Of a stretch of 64,000 nucleotides of DNA, positions 35,591 to 45,009 are shown one piece after another; the stretch's first letter is position 1; every line of letters begins with the position of its first letter. The position numbers and the translations under genes are program-made. Origin of the DNA: Bdellovibrionales bacterium (GTDB lineage Bacteria; Bdellovibrionota; UBA1018); assembly GCA_016786465.1 (NCBI GenBank), contig JAEUWC010000008.1, forward strand, positions 117,243-181,242, written 5' to 3'. Below the pieces are notes generated by a model. The model was not told where the DNA came from. It saw nothing but the letters and a program-made list of their open reading frames with translations, and did no database searches.

Positions 35591-37042
35591 TTAAAGATTG
35601 AACGGAAATGAAAGTCCGGCCGATATCGTCAGCAAAGAAAACCGCGACGTCGCGGTTTTGTCTTCGGCAAAAATATGCGCGATATCCAGGGTTGCGATCA
35701 GGTCTTTTTCTTTGAAAAGTTTTGGGATCCGCACGGGATAGCCGCCGCCCAATGCGATTTCGCGGTTGGAAAGCTTGAAGTTTGAAATGCTTTCGGCAAT
35801 CGGGCTGAATTTCAAATAGGCATAGGGATTGGGTTTGTTTTCAACGCTTGGAAAGCGAAGCACGCCAAAAAACTGGGGTCCTGTTAAAAGTGAAATCCCG
35901 TATGAATCTTGGGCCAAGGTCGACCAAGCGTACCAGCCTGCGAAGACGGAAACGCGCGCCTGCGCAACCTTTACGGATTCAGGAAGCTGGTAACCCACGC
36001 GAAGATTTGCGCCCGAAAAAAGGCTGCCGGTGATCGTGCTTGGATTTTTTGAAATCGGGATCGGAATCAGCGTTGAAAACGCATTAAGGACCAGGCTGTA
36101 ACGATCCGGCTGAATCTGATAAATCGCGCCGAATTTTCCGGTGATGCCCAGCTGGGTGATGCTTAGCCCGCTTCCAAAACTGGGTTCGTCATACATCATC
36201 GTGGATACCGCCAGTCCTGCATCAAAAGACCAGCGCTTTGAAGAATCTGCCCCGATGGACACTTCGAATTGCGCGCGGTTGGCTTCAATTTTCGCGTCCT
36301 TGATTTCAAATGACGCTAGCAAAGTGTTCTTTGTGGGATGCAGACCTTTGGGGTCGGGAACGGAAACCGTGAATTCTGCAGTTGCCGCTTTTTCCGCATC
36401 GGTGTCCTGAATGCTGGCTGAAAACGTCGACGCAAATCGGAATGCCCTTGGAGGATAGGAAATTTTCACCCGAAATCTTTTCTTGGATGCATCGGCTTCC
36501 GAACACTCGATCTTCAAATAGACCGGATTGGCCGAAGGGTCTGCAGCCATGTGAAAAACCAGCCCCAGTTTTCCGCAGGACGGATCCGTCAGCACCCAGG
36601 GTTCAGAAGGTTCTAAGGACATCAAAAATGAATCGCGTTGCCCCAAAAAATTTGCGTCCGTTTTGAACAAGGTCAATGAAAGCATCCCTGTCTTTGGGTC
36701 GATTGTGGCCGGTGGGCTTGGATTCAAATCGGGAAGCGGCGTGGGCAGACTGACTTGAAGCCGAACTCCGGCTTTTTGATCCGGGAAGGGTTCAACCTTC
36801 GTTTTCCATTTTAAGCTTTCAACCGATCCGTCTGCGCGAACGGCTCGGATCACGACGTCGGAAGAACTGGCGCTTGTGCGCGAAGTCGGAAGCTTCGGAA
36901 AGGTGGGGGATGGGGGTTCAGGAATCTTGACCGAAGCGCTCGGATCGGCGCTGGTGGCCGCAGCCCACGAAGTCCTGGTCAAGGACCCTGTGAAAAGAAT
37001 CAAAAAGCAAATGATCGTTTGGCCCCTTCGACGCGCTTGCAT
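35591..37042 (-). CDS. hypothetical exported protein, possible outer-membrane barrel
   Basis: 483 residues with a signal peptide (MQARRRGQ then a hydrophobic core ending near residue 27). Residues 28-240 are Pro/Ser-rich and contain two Ig-like strands (VSLPTPLP, FRVKISYPP); residues 270-483 show alternating hydrophobic/aromatic strands (FDAGLAVSTMMYD, SLVLNAFSTL, ANLRVGYQLPE, ISAGLSFPFNL) consistent with an outer-membrane barrel ending near the C-terminus. No specific family is recognised. Divergent from the E1 alpha gene across 51 bases. Confidence 0.6.
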   Translation of the reverse strand: MQARRRGQTIICFLILFTGSLTRTSWAAATSADPSASVKIPEPPSPTFPKLPTSRTSASSSDVVIRAVRADGSVESLKWKTKVEPFPDQKAGVRLQVSLPTPLPDLNPSPPATIDPKTGMLSLTLFKTDANFLGQRDSFLMSLEPSEPWVLTDPSCGKLGLVFHMAADPSANPVYLKIECSEADASKKRFRVKISYPPRAFRFASTFSASIQDTDAEKAATAEFTVSVPDPKGLHPTKNTLLASFEIKDAKIEANRAQFEVSIGADSSKRWSFDAGLAVSTMMYDEPSFGSGLSITQLGITGKFGAIYQIQPDRYSLVLNAFSTLIPIPISKNPSTITGSLFSGANLRVGYQLPESVKVAQARVSVFAGWYAWSTLAQDSYGISLLTGPQFFGVLRFPSVENKPNPYAYLKFSPIAESISNFKLSNREIALGGGYPVRIPKLFKEKDLIATLDIAHIFAEDKTATSRFSLLTISAGLSFPFNL

Positions 37043-37093
37043 AGTGCTTTCGTTTCCACAGCTTAATTGATTTTTAATAAATAGGAAGGACGA

Positions 37094-38191
37094 TTGAGAA
37101 TCCGATCAATCTACGCTAGCTTTGGCCGCATTATGGCGAAGAATCAATCGGCGTCGAACACCAACGTGGCACCCATCCGTCCCAAGGGTCCCTCACAATC
37201 CTCATCGAACTTTCGGCTTCCGAAAGCCCAACTGATCAAGATGCATGACCTGATGGTCAAGTCTCGGGTGATGGAAGAGCGTCTGATCCGAATGTACAAG
37301 CAGTCACAAGGATACTTCTGGCTAGGTGGACCGGGCGAAGAAGCTTTTCAGATCCCCTTGGGGATGCAGATTTTGAAGGGTCAAGGCTTGGATCACGACT
37401 ACATGCACTTTCACTATCGTGCTGGTCCGACCATGATCACCTTGGGCATGGATCCGATGGATGCCATGAGGCAAATGCAGAACACCGCAACTGACCCGTT
37501 TTCAGGCGGCCGAAATTTCGTGTCCCATTATTCGAAACGTGAATGGAACGTGGTTCCTGTCACTTCGACCATTGAAACCCAGTACTTGACGGCGATCGGT
37601 ACCGGCATCGCTCAGAAAAAACACGGTGGAAAAGGAATCACGATTGTCACTGGCGGCGACGCAGGAACGGCGGAAGGCGATTTCGCTTCTTGCCTGGTTT
37701 GGTCGACCCGTCCGGGAATGGAACTTCCGATGCTGATCATCGTCACCAACAATGGTTGGGGAATTTCGACGGATGCCTGCACGCAACACGGTGAAAAGCA
37801 CATCGCGGATCGCGGAAAAGCATTCGGTATGAAAACGATGACCATCAATGGCTTGGACGTCGAAGAAAGCTGGTTTGGGCTTGAAGAAGCGATGAACTAC
37901 ATCCGTAAGGAAAGAAAACCCGTGCTTTTAGAAGCCAAAGTTTCCCGTCTTTACGGCCATAGTTCGGCAACTGGTGCAAACTTTGTCGGTAACGAAGTCG
38001 ATCCGTTGGTTGAATTTGAAACGAAGCTTGAAGCTGAAGGTATTTTGTCGCGTCAGGATATGGATGATCTGCGCGAACGTTACACGGCTGAAATGCTGGA
38101 TATGTCCAAGCGCGTAAAGGAAGAACCGATGCCCGATCCTTCCACCATCTATGACCACACCTTCTATGGGCAGAAAGGCAAGTTTTTCTAA
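37094..38191 (+). CDS. 2-oxoacid dehydrogenase E1 subunit alpha (branched-chain type)
   Basis: 365 residues from a TTG at 37094, chosen because AGGAAGG lies just upstream; the first ATG is at 37133. The thiamine-diphosphate motif is GGDAGTAEGDF...NNGWGIST, with the usual GDG glycine replaced by Ala. The surrounding sequence (TATDPFSGGRNF, VVPVTSTIETQ) is closer to branched-chain 2-oxoacid dehydrogenase E1 alpha than to pyruvate dehydrogenase. It decarboxylates branched-chain 2-oxoacids and transfers the acyl group to E2. The beta subunit follows with a one-base overlap (TAATG). No E2 or E3 is present nearby. Confidence 0.88.
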   Translation: MRIRSIYASFGRIMAKNQSASNTNVAPIRPKGPSQSSSNFRLPKAQLIKMHDLMVKSRVMEERLIRMYKQSQGYFWLGGPGEEAFQIPLGMQILKGQGLDHDYMHFHYRAGPTMITLGMDPMDAMRQMQNTATDPFSGGRNFVSHYSKREWNVVPVTSTIETQYLTAIGTGIAQKKHGGKGITIVTGGDAGTAEGDFASCLVWSTRPGMELPMLIIVTNNGWGISTDACTQHGEKHIADRGKAFGMKTMTINGLDVEESWFGLEEAMNYIRKERKPVLLEAKVSRLYGHSSATGANFVGNEVDPLVEFETKLEAEGILSRQDMDDLRERYTAEMLDMSKRVKEEPMPDPSTIYDHTFYGQKGKFF

Positions 38192-39261
38192 TGGCAATCA
38201 TGGCACAGGCCATTCGAATGGCCCTTCACTATGGTGAAGAAAATCTGGGGATCACGAATATTTTCGGCGAAGACGTCGGTCCACCGTTGGGTGGCGTTTT
38301 CACGGCGACTCAAGGATTGAAGACGACCTGGAACAGCCCGCTGGATGAACGTGGAATTGTCGGCGCTGCGATGGGCTTGGCGTTTGCTGGGCAGCGCGCG
38401 GTCGCAGAAGTTCAATTCAGCGACTATATTTACAACACCATCGACCTTCTGAAATTGGCCGGTAACCAGTGCTGGGCTTCGGCAGGCGACTGGAACTTGC
38501 CGATGACGCTGATGACCCCGGTCGGAAGCGGAATTCGTGGATCGATTTACCATTCGCATTCGTTTGATGCGACGGCGACCCACATTGCAGGCTGGAAGAT
38601 CGTCATGCCTTCCAACCCTTTGGATGCTTACGGTTTGATGATTGCGTGCCTGAAAGATCCAAACCCAACCATGTACCTGAAGCCCAAGGCGCTTCTTCGC
38701 GTCCGTGGAACGGAACAGATTCCGGGCGAACCGCCGTTGACCCCGGAAGGCGAAAAGCAATTGAAGGAAATGATCGATGCGCCGCTGGGAGATCGTTCCA
38801 AGTGGAAAGCCAATTGGCCCAAAGGCCTGACCGATTACACGGTTGAAATCGGCAAGGGTAAGATCGTTCGTGAAGGCGATCACGTTACGGTCGTCAGCTA
38901 TGGCCGCACCCTTCTTCTTTGCGCGCAGGCTGCGGATCAGCTGGCACAAGAAGGCATTTCGGTTGAAGTCATCGATCTGCGAACCCTTTTCCCGTACGAC
39001 TGGGAAATGATTTCGTCATCGATCAAGAAAACCAAACGCGCGATTTTTGTGAACGAAGAAACCGAAGTGACGAACTTTGGTGAACATTTGATCCGTCGCA
39101 CGGTTGAAGATCTTTTCTACGACTTGGAAGCACGTCCGCGTTTGGTCGCAGGTGCGTTTACCCCAGGCGTGGGCTTGGCCGATTCTTTGGAAATGGCCAG
39201 TGTTCCTCAGCTTGCGTCGATCTTGGACGCGATTCGCGAAGTCAGCCAAGAACGAGCGTAA
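38191..39261 (+). CDS. 2-oxoacid dehydrogenase E1 subunit beta
   Basis: 356 residues. The transketolase-like pyrimidine-binding domain has FGEDVG and SPLDERGIVGAAMGLAFAG; it is followed by AEVQFSDYIYN and the transketolase C-terminal domain (VIDLRTLFPYDWEMI, NEETEVTNFGEHLI). An insertion with GDRSKWKANWPKG sits before the C-terminal domain. It pairs with E1 alpha encoded immediately upstream to make the heterotetrameric E1 enzyme. A peptidase/cyclase-like gene follows after six bases. Confidence 0.9.
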   Translation: MAIMAQAIRMALHYGEENLGITNIFGEDVGPPLGGVFTATQGLKTTWNSPLDERGIVGAAMGLAFAGQRAVAEVQFSDYIYNTIDLLKLAGNQCWASAGDWNLPMTLMTPVGSGIRGSIYHSHSFDATATHIAGWKIVMPSNPLDAYGLMIACLKDPNPTMYLKPKALLRVRGTEQIPGEPPLTPEGEKQLKEMIDAPLGDRSKWKANWPKGLTDYTVEIGKGKIVREGDHVTVVSYGRTLLLCAQAADQLAQEGISVEVIDLRTLFPYDWEMISSSIKKTKRAIFVNEETEVTNFGEHLIRRTVEDLFYDLEARPRLVAGAFTPGVGLADSLEMASVPQLASILDAIREVSQERA

Positions 39262-39267
39262 AGAAAA

Positions 39268-40299
39268 GTGCCGAGTCGCAAGGTCAATCTAGCGATTCAG
39301 GCTGCAGTTTCCGCGGCGCTGGTCGCCGGCGGCTTGATCTATGGTACGCCGCCAGGTTGCAAAGATCGAAAGGTCTTGGGCGAAGGATTCAGTCCTTCGC
39401 GTGTGAAGGAACTGGTTGAAGCTCAGGTTGCTTTTGGGCCTAGGGTGCCGGGTACGTCTGCCCATCAAAAGACCAAGGATTGGATTTCAGCCCAGATTCA
39501 GGAATTAGGTCCGATTGCCGAAGTTCAAGAATTTACGGCCAACTATGGCTTTGAAGTTCCGGGCGGGCAGGTGGACCGCCGCCCTATGAAGGCATGGAAC
39601 ATTCAGGCCAGCCTTTTTCCGGAAAAAAAGATCCGTGTCCTTTTGGCGGCCCATTGGGACACTCGATTTGCGGCTGACAAGGACAAGAAAGACTATCGTA
39701 GCCCAGGCCCTGGGGCCTTGGATGGTGCAAGCGGGGTCGCCTTTTTGTTGGAATTAGGTCGAGCGCTTTTGGCCATGAAGACGCCACCCGAATTGGGAGT
39801 CGATCTCCTTTTTTTGGACGCCGAAGATCAGGGCGGTTCCGCGATGTCGGGGCTGACTCCGTGGTGTTTGGGGTCGCAAGCTTGGGCGAAACGGTTTCGG
39901 GATTTGGGAATGCCAGTTCGCTACCGTTACGGAATTCTTTTTGACATGGTCGGAGCAAAAGACGCTCAGTACCCACGCGAAGTTTACAGTCTGACTTATG
40001 GGCCGGCGACCCTGGCGAAGATCTGGGCGGTGTCGCGAGAACTGGGATACGCAAAGTACTTTCCCAATGCCGACGCGATGGCGGTGACGGATGACCACGT
40101 CGCGATCAATCAGATTGCGGGAATCGCGATGGTCGATCTGATTGATTTGCGCCCGACGCAAGTTTCGGGGGAAACGGTTTCAGGTTGGGATTTTCCTCCG
40201 TACCACCATACCCACGGTGACGTGCCCGACCTTTTGGACCTAAAAACGATCCAAGCCTTAGGTGAAACGGTTATGACCGTGATCCTAAGGGATCGCTAG
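39268..40299 (+). CDS. M28-family metallopeptidase or glutaminyl-peptide cyclotransferase-like protein
   Basis: 343 residues from a GTG at 39268. A hydrophobic segment (AIQAAVSAALVAGGLIYG) makes it exported or membrane-anchored; Cys31 follows but without a standard lipobox. The zinc-binding residues of the M28/QC fold are seen in order: AHWDTR, ALDGASG (Asp), FLDAEDQG (Glu), VTDDHVAIN and YHHTHGD (His). The GPRVPGTSAH segment and AHWDTR are also seen in animal glutaminyl cyclases, which form N-terminal pyroglutamate, so a cyclase is as likely as an aminopeptidase. Weak ribosome site. Six bases after the E1 beta stop. Confidence 0.8.
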   Translation: MPSRKVNLAIQAAVSAALVAGGLIYGTPPGCKDRKVLGEGFSPSRVKELVEAQVAFGPRVPGTSAHQKTKDWISAQIQELGPIAEVQEFTANYGFEVPGGQVDRRPMKAWNIQASLFPEKKIRVLLAAHWDTRFAADKDKKDYRSPGPGALDGASGVAFLLELGRALLAMKTPPELGVDLLFLDAEDQGGSAMSGLTPWCLGSQAWAKRFRDLGMPVRYRYGILFDMVGAKDAQYPREVYSLTYGPATLAKIWAVSRELGYAKYFPNADAMAVTDDHVAINQIAGIAMVDLIDLRPTQVSGETVSGWDFPPYHHTHGDVPDLLDLKTIQALGETVMTVILRDR

Positions 40300-40407
40300 G
40301 TCTAAATCTTAATAATACTTAACATTCGAGAACGATTCGTCTTTTTACGTGATCGAATCAAGGATTTACTGCTAAACTTTCTTGGTTAGGTATTCGGGGG
40401 GAACGGG

Positions 40408-42909
40408 ATGACGAGCAAAAGCGGGAAGGTCGCCAAGACGGTTCTAAGTGCAGTTCTTGGACTGACTTTGTTCCATCCGCATCCTGCACGGTCCCAAAAC
40501 ACCGACACCAGCAAGGTCAACGCAAGTTTCTATTCTTCGCAGCCTGCCAACACCTATGCCGCAACCTATGGGCGGATCCTGACCAGCTGTCAAAACCCAG
40601 CACTTCAGTTTCAACAGGGACAATCGAATCCTCAGGCGAATCTGAACCTGCTTTTGAACCAGTTCTTTGCGGACCCGACCAAGACCGACGGGTCAGATGG
40701 AAAGTCTTGCGATTCCAAGCTTCCCATCATCACGGCGACGTCACCTTGTCCTAATTTTAAGATTGAACCCGTGGCTTCGGATTGTAAGCAGTTCCAGGTA
40801 GGCGGGGTCTTTAAGAAGACCCTTTTGGATAACAAGATTAAATCCATGAATGGCGCGGACTGCGCCATTTCGTGTCGATCCAGAAAGCTGGAAGCCCTTC
40901 GCGGAGAACTGAAGTGCTTGGCCAAGGAAAGCGATAACCTGACCCAGCAGATTTCAACCCAGCTGACCAAGGCATACACCGACAACGTTCAGCGCTTTCA
41001 AAAAGACGTCATGACCCTGAACCAGGGTGTGAAGGCCCGAGAATCCCAGCGCACTTTTGTGAACGAAAAGCTGGGCGGACGTTCGGCTAGCGGAGAAATG
41101 GGTTGGGTGGCTTTGCAAGGTGAAGTCAGCCAAGGTTACAACGGAATGGCGGCGAAGATCGCCGAAGTAAAAGAAATTCAAACGCAGATCAAGCTTCAGC
41201 GTCAGGCCTTGAGCGAGCAGACCCAGCAGGTTCATTCGGGTTACGTTTCTAAATGCTTTCGCGAAACACCGCAGCCTTCGCTTCGGTGTATTCCAAAAGA
41301 ACAAGAAGGTTCGGTGAACGTTTCGTTCTATGACTACATCGCCTGTATTTACGAACAAAAAGCCAAGATCAAAGGCAAGAACAACTACGTCGATACCAAA
41401 ACTTCAGTCGCAAATGCCACTTCGGCTGAAGCGGGTTCAATCAAAACGTTGATGAACCAAATCTTTGCCACTGCATCCAGCACGTCGAAAGTGCCGACGA
41501 CAGCTGATGCCGTTCAAAAGGCCTTGGAAACGCCATTAGGTTCATTGGATGCGGCGAAGGTTGACCAGATGTACGGAGCCGCGCTTTCCGGTTTTGACAA
41601 GCCTGGAATTCCAGTTCGCGCCACCTTCATCAAAGGACTTCAATTCTGTAATGCCTGGGCAACACCGCTGGTGAACGAAGAACGCAATTCGGCGGGTAAA
41701 CTGCTGGGCGCGTCGATGAACAAGATCAAAGAATTGGAAAGACAGCTGGGTTTGAAAGTGGATCAACCGCTGGACCAGTACGCACAGCTTTATACCAAGG
41801 CGCTTCGTGAATTGACCGGCAACAATTATCCTTTGAACGTCAAGCAGTGCCGTCAGTACGCCCAGGGCGATGTGATCAATAAGTGCGATGCCAGTGACGT
41901 CTGCCGGGATAAGATTTTCGCCTACCAGGTGGGGTGTTTGAACGAACTTCGCACGAATATGGAAGGCATCTATCGTGGAACGACCCAGAATTCGACGATC
42001 AAGATGCTGATTCCTTCCAGAAACACCGCCATGGTGATTCCGTTGGAATGTTCGGGTTTGGATGGCTGCGTTCGTAAAATGCAGACGATTTCAAGGCAGA
42101 TTGACGACGATGTCGAGCGCTTAAATGAATCCAAGCAGTCTTACGTTCAACAAGCAAACCAGGCGCTTGAAAAATTCACTTCCGAAGTTTCAACCAGCCT
42201 GGCTCGCAACAGCCAGGTTTTGAACAACCGCTTAAAGGACCTGAACTTGGCCCTTTCCGAATATGGCGAAGGGATTTCGATCAAGATCGAACCCTACAAG
42301 GCAGAAGACGTGGAAAAGGACCAAGACGGCTTGAACAAGGCGCCGAAGAACGTCTTGGACCTGGTCGGCGGTCGTTCAAATCCGCCGCTTCCCAACATCA
42401 GCGGAAACAATTTTGCCGATTCGATTTCAGGGATCGGCAAGGCCACCAGCAAAATCACCGACGATCAGAAGACCCTGCGTGAAGCACTGGTCAATCTTTC
42501 GGGCTTAGCCGCAAGCTGCCCCAAAGAAGGAATGCAGACCATCGTCGATACGCTGACTGCGGATTCGACCCGGCTGAATTCGGATTTGGAATGCGGTAGC
42601 GTCGAGCGTTATTGCAAAGATGAAAACAGCGCTCGCAGCAACCTTCAGGATGCGCTTTCGGCAGTTCGGGGTTTGAATTACGAAAACCTGGGCATTGATC
42701 TAGGCGCTTTAGACAATATCGACGCCGGGATTGACTGCACGTCGATTTATACTCCGCCTGCGACCACAACGGGCACCGGCACGACAACGGGGCAGGTCGC
42801 TGATAATTTCACCAAGTGTAACGCTGTCAGTTCAAAGCTGACCAATAGCTTAAACAAGCTGAAGCGTAAGCTAGAAGCCACCAGCGCAGACGCGATCGAC
42901 GCGAATTAA
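40408..42909 (+). CDS. large exported cysteine-rich coiled-coil protein
   Basis: 833 residues. An N-terminal signal peptide (KVAKTVLSAVLGLTLF...PARS) predicts export. The body is helical and heptad-rich (for example KAREIQTQ-like and ERQLGLKVDQ segments), has more than 20 cysteines spread in pairs (NKCDASDVCRDK, LECSGLDGC), and ends in a helical stretch after a Thr/Gly linker (TTTGTGTTTGQ). I recognise no domain. Paired cysteines suggest disulfides in the periplasm or outside the cell. A ribosome site (GGGGGAACGGG) precedes the ATG and an intrinsic terminator follows, so it is probably monocistronic. Confidence 0.6.
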   Translation: MTSKSGKVAKTVLSAVLGLTLFHPHPARSQNTDTSKVNASFYSSQPANTYAATYGRILTSCQNPALQFQQGQSNPQANLNLLLNQFFADPTKTDGSDGKSCDSKLPIITATSPCPNFKIEPVASDCKQFQVGGVFKKTLLDNKIKSMNGADCAISCRSRKLEALRGELKCLAKESDNLTQQISTQLTKAYTDNVQRFQKDVMTLNQGVKARESQRTFVNEKLGGRSASGEMGWVALQGEVSQGYNGMAAKIAEVKEIQTQIKLQRQALSEQTQQVHSGYVSKCFRETPQPSLRCIPKEQEGSVNVSFYDYIACIYEQKAKIKGKNNYVDTKTSVANATSAEAGSIKTLMNQIFATASSTSKVPTTADAVQKALETPLGSLDAAKVDQMYGAALSGFDKPGIPVRATFIKGLQFCNAWATPLVNEERNSAGKLLGASMNKIKELERQLGLKVDQPLDQYAQLYTKALRELTGNNYPLNVKQCRQYAQGDVINKCDASDVCRDKIFAYQVGCLNELRTNMEGIYRGTTQNSTIKMLIPSRNTAMVIPLECSGLDGCVRKMQTISRQIDDDVERLNESKQSYVQQANQALEKFTSEVSTSLARNSQVLNNRLKDLNLALSEYGEGISIKIEPYKAEDVEKDQDGLNKAPKNVLDLVGGRSNPPLPNISGNNFADSISGIGKATSKITDDQKTLREALVNLSGLAASCPKEGMQTIVDTLTADSTRLNSDLECGSVERYCKDENSARSNLQDALSAVRGLNYENLGIDLGALDNIDAGIDCTSIYTPPATTTGTGTTTGQVADNFTKCNAVSSKLTNSLNKLKRKLEATSADAIDAN

Positions 42910-42915
42910 AAATGC

Positions 42916-42950
42916 AAAAACCGGCGAAGCCATGGGCTAGACCGGTTTTT
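42916..42950 (+). terminator. intrinsic terminator of the cysteine-rich protein gene
   Basis: AAAAACCGG (42916-42924) pairs with CCGGTTTTT (42942-42950) around a 17-base loop that can form a smaller GCC/GGC hairpin. The T-run is part of the stem, as in many intrinsic terminators. It begins about seven bases after the stop codon. Confidence 0.65.
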
Positions 42951-43004
42951 GGTATGGGGACCTGGCAAGCCGAAATGCGCTTGGCGACGGCCCGGGACTA
43001 AAGT

Positions 43005-43229
43005 TCAGTTATCGATATTGGATAGGGGGTTCACGTAAAGACGGAACGTTTTGTCGCGGTGGCGACGGATGGCGAAGACGCCATTTTCTTTTTCCGACGC
43101 CAGCTTGTCATAAAACACGGGGTCAAGCTCGGCGACTTCAGCAATGCTCTTGCCTTCGTACTTCCCGAAATCAATCACAACCAGTTTTTCGTCAATCACA
43201 CCAGTCACTGGACTTCCACTTGCGCTCAT
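43005..43229 (-). CDS. small protein with an FGKYxGK motif
   Basis: 74 residues with a strong ribosome site (AGGGAGG, 11 bases upstream). The segment IDFGKYEGKSIAEVAELDPVFYDKLASEKENG resembles the small DUF3820-like module found at the end of some DNA polymerase III epsilon/exonuclease proteins and as free proteins. No catalytic residues are visible and function is unknown. It is divergent from purF. Confidence 0.65.
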   Translation of the reverse strand: MSASGSPVTGVIDEKLVVIDFGKYEGKSIAEVAELDPVFYDKLASEKENGVFAIRRHRDKTFRLYVNPLSNIDN

Positions 43230-43470
43230 ACTTGAACAACCTCCCTGAAGTTCAAAACTACAAACTCAGTCTTAGTTTACGGACTTATCGGTAATGATGC
43301 AACCGTGTGCCAAATGATTGACGAATGCAAGTGGGACTTGGCCAAAATGAATGACTGGCGCGGATGGTCAGGACTACAGAATTTCCGGCGCTGACGCAAC
43401 CTGTTAATTTTCTGAAATCGTCAAAAATCCCTCGGGGACGCGACCAAAAAAAGGTAAGCTCGGGCCACCT

Positions 43471-45009
43471 ATGTGCGGTGTAGTTGGAATCATCGGCTCC
43501 CCGGAAGCCTCACGGGAAGCATTTCTTGGGCTCACTACCTTGCAGCACCGCGGACAAGACGCCGCGGGAATTCTTTCCTACGATCAAGACGGCTTTCACC
43601 GGGTGAAGAATATTGGCTTAGTCGAAGCGGTTTTTAACCGCGAAAACATGGCCACACTGACCGGACCGATCGCAATAGGGCACGCACGCTACGCAACAAT
43701 TGGTCGCGGTGACTTGGGCGATGTTCAGCCGTTTTTGCTCAGTTATCCTTTCGGCGTCGGCTTGGTTCACAACGGAAACATCGTCAACGGCGCGGATCTT
43801 TCCAAGCAACTGAAAAAAGATTCCAAGCGAACGCTGCTGACCCAAAGCGATAGCGAAATCGTGATGAATCTTTTTGCTGATGCGCTTGCACGTCATTATC
43901 GCGAATCAGGGGCGGACGATTCACCCAATGAAATTTCGTCGGATCGGAAATTTGATCTGATATGCGCAGCGATCACGGATGCTCAAAAGCGATTGAACGG
44001 CAGTTACAGCATCGTTTCGATCTTGGGCGAACATGGGCTTGTCGCATTCCGGGATCCCCACGGGATTCGCCCTTTGGTCTGGGGTTCAAGAAAACAAAAG
44101 CCCGCTGAAGCGCTTCCGGATTCTTGGAAAGTTCAACACGCCGAAACGGCGCATATGGTTGCTTCTGAAAGCGTTTCGCTGGCCTTCATGGGCTATGAAA
44201 AAGTCCGCGACATCAAGCCCGGTGAAGTTCTTTACATTGATCTGGACGGGCGCGTTTTTCACCGAGAACTGGTCAAAAAAGAACCCAAGCCCTGCATGTT
44301 TGAATGGGTTTACTTTGCTTCGCCTGAAAGCGAAGTCGACGAAGTCCCCGTGTATGGAACCCGAATTCGCCTGGGTAAGGAACTGGGGCGTTTGATCAAA
44401 AGCCGAATTGAAAACGGCACGCTAGGCGCGGCGGATCTAGTCGTACCGGTGCCTGAAACGTCTAGGATCGCTGCCATTGCGCTAGCCGAAGAACTGGGAA
44501 TTCCTTATCGCGAAGTTCTGATCAAAAACCGTTACATCAAGCGAACGTTTATTTTGGATTCGCAAGAAAAGCGTCAAAGCGCTGTGAATTTGAAACTAAG
44601 CCCCGTTCGTTCGGAAATCGAAGGCAAGCGCATCTTGCTGGTCGACGATTCGATCGTACGAGGAACGACTTCGAAAAAAATCATCCAGCTGGTGCGAAAC
44701 GCAGGGGCTAAAGAAGTCACTTTTGTTTCGACTTGCCCGCCGATTCGAAAACCCTGTTATTACGGAATCGATTTTCCAAACCCAAAAGAATTGATTGCGT
44801 CGGGTCGCACGGATCAGGAAATCGAAAAAGAATTGGGCGCAAACGCCGTGATTTACCAAGACCTAGAAGGGTTGAAAGCGTCCATTGGGCTTTCGGGGGG
44901 GAAGACTCCGTGCATGGCTTGCTTAGACGGCAAGTACCCGACTGACGTTCAGGCGGCGGGTGAAAGTTTTGCACAGTCGCGAAACCGCGATCGAGGAGGT
45001 CAGGGATGA
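43471..45009 (+). CDS. purF: amidophosphoribosyltransferase
   Basis: 512 residues. First step of purine synthesis: PRPP plus glutamine gives phosphoribosylamine. The glutaminase nucleophile is Cys2 (MCGVVGI), exposed when Met1 is removed, so there is no propeptide. The phosphoribosyltransferase domain carries ILLVDDSIVRGTTSKK (389-403). Cys275, Cys429, Cys481 and Cys484 match the four ligands of the [4Fe-4S] cluster in the Bacillus-type enzyme. It begins a tightly overlapped operon; no Shine-Dalgarno is close to the ATG. The last four bases overlap purC. Confidence 0.96.
   Translation: MCGVVGIIGSPEASREAFLGLTTLQHRGQDAAGILSYDQDGFHRVKNIGLVEAVFNRENMATLTGPIAIGHARYATIGRGDLGDVQPFLLSYPFGVGLVHNGNIVNGADLSKQLKKDSKRTLLTQSDSEIVMNLFADALARHYRESGADDSPNEISSDRKFDLICAAITDAQKRLNGSYSIVSILGEHGLVAFRDPHGIRPLVWGSRKQKPAEALPDSWKVQHAETAHMVASESVSLAFMGYEKVRDIKPGEVLYIDLDGRVFHRELVKKEPKPCMFEWVYFASPESEVDEVPVYGTRIRLGKELGRLIKSRIENGTLGAADLVVPVPETSRIAAIALAEELGIPYREVLIKNRYIKRTFILDSQEKRQSAVNLKLSPVRSEIEGKRILLVDDSIVRGTTSKKIIQLVRNAGAKEVTFVSTCPPIRKPCYYGIDFPNPKELIASGRTDQEIEKELGANAVIYQDLEGLKASIGLSGGKTPCMACLDGKYPTDVQAAGESFAQSRNRDRGGQG

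Noticed and set aside
34856..35611. 251-codon frame overlapping exbB and exbD
   Set aside because: It covers conserved codons of both genes in another frame and is extremely Arg-rich.
38188..38949. 253-codon antisense frame within the E1 beta gene
   Set aside because: It is opposite conserved thiamine-enzyme codons and rich in Arg/Asn/His from codon bias; no ribosome site or family match.
43230..43470. Possible purine riboswitch or PurR operator upstream of purF
   Set aside because: I searched the 241-base gap for a conserved purine-aptamer core or palindromic operator and found nothing convincing. Only weak promoter-like hexamers are present.
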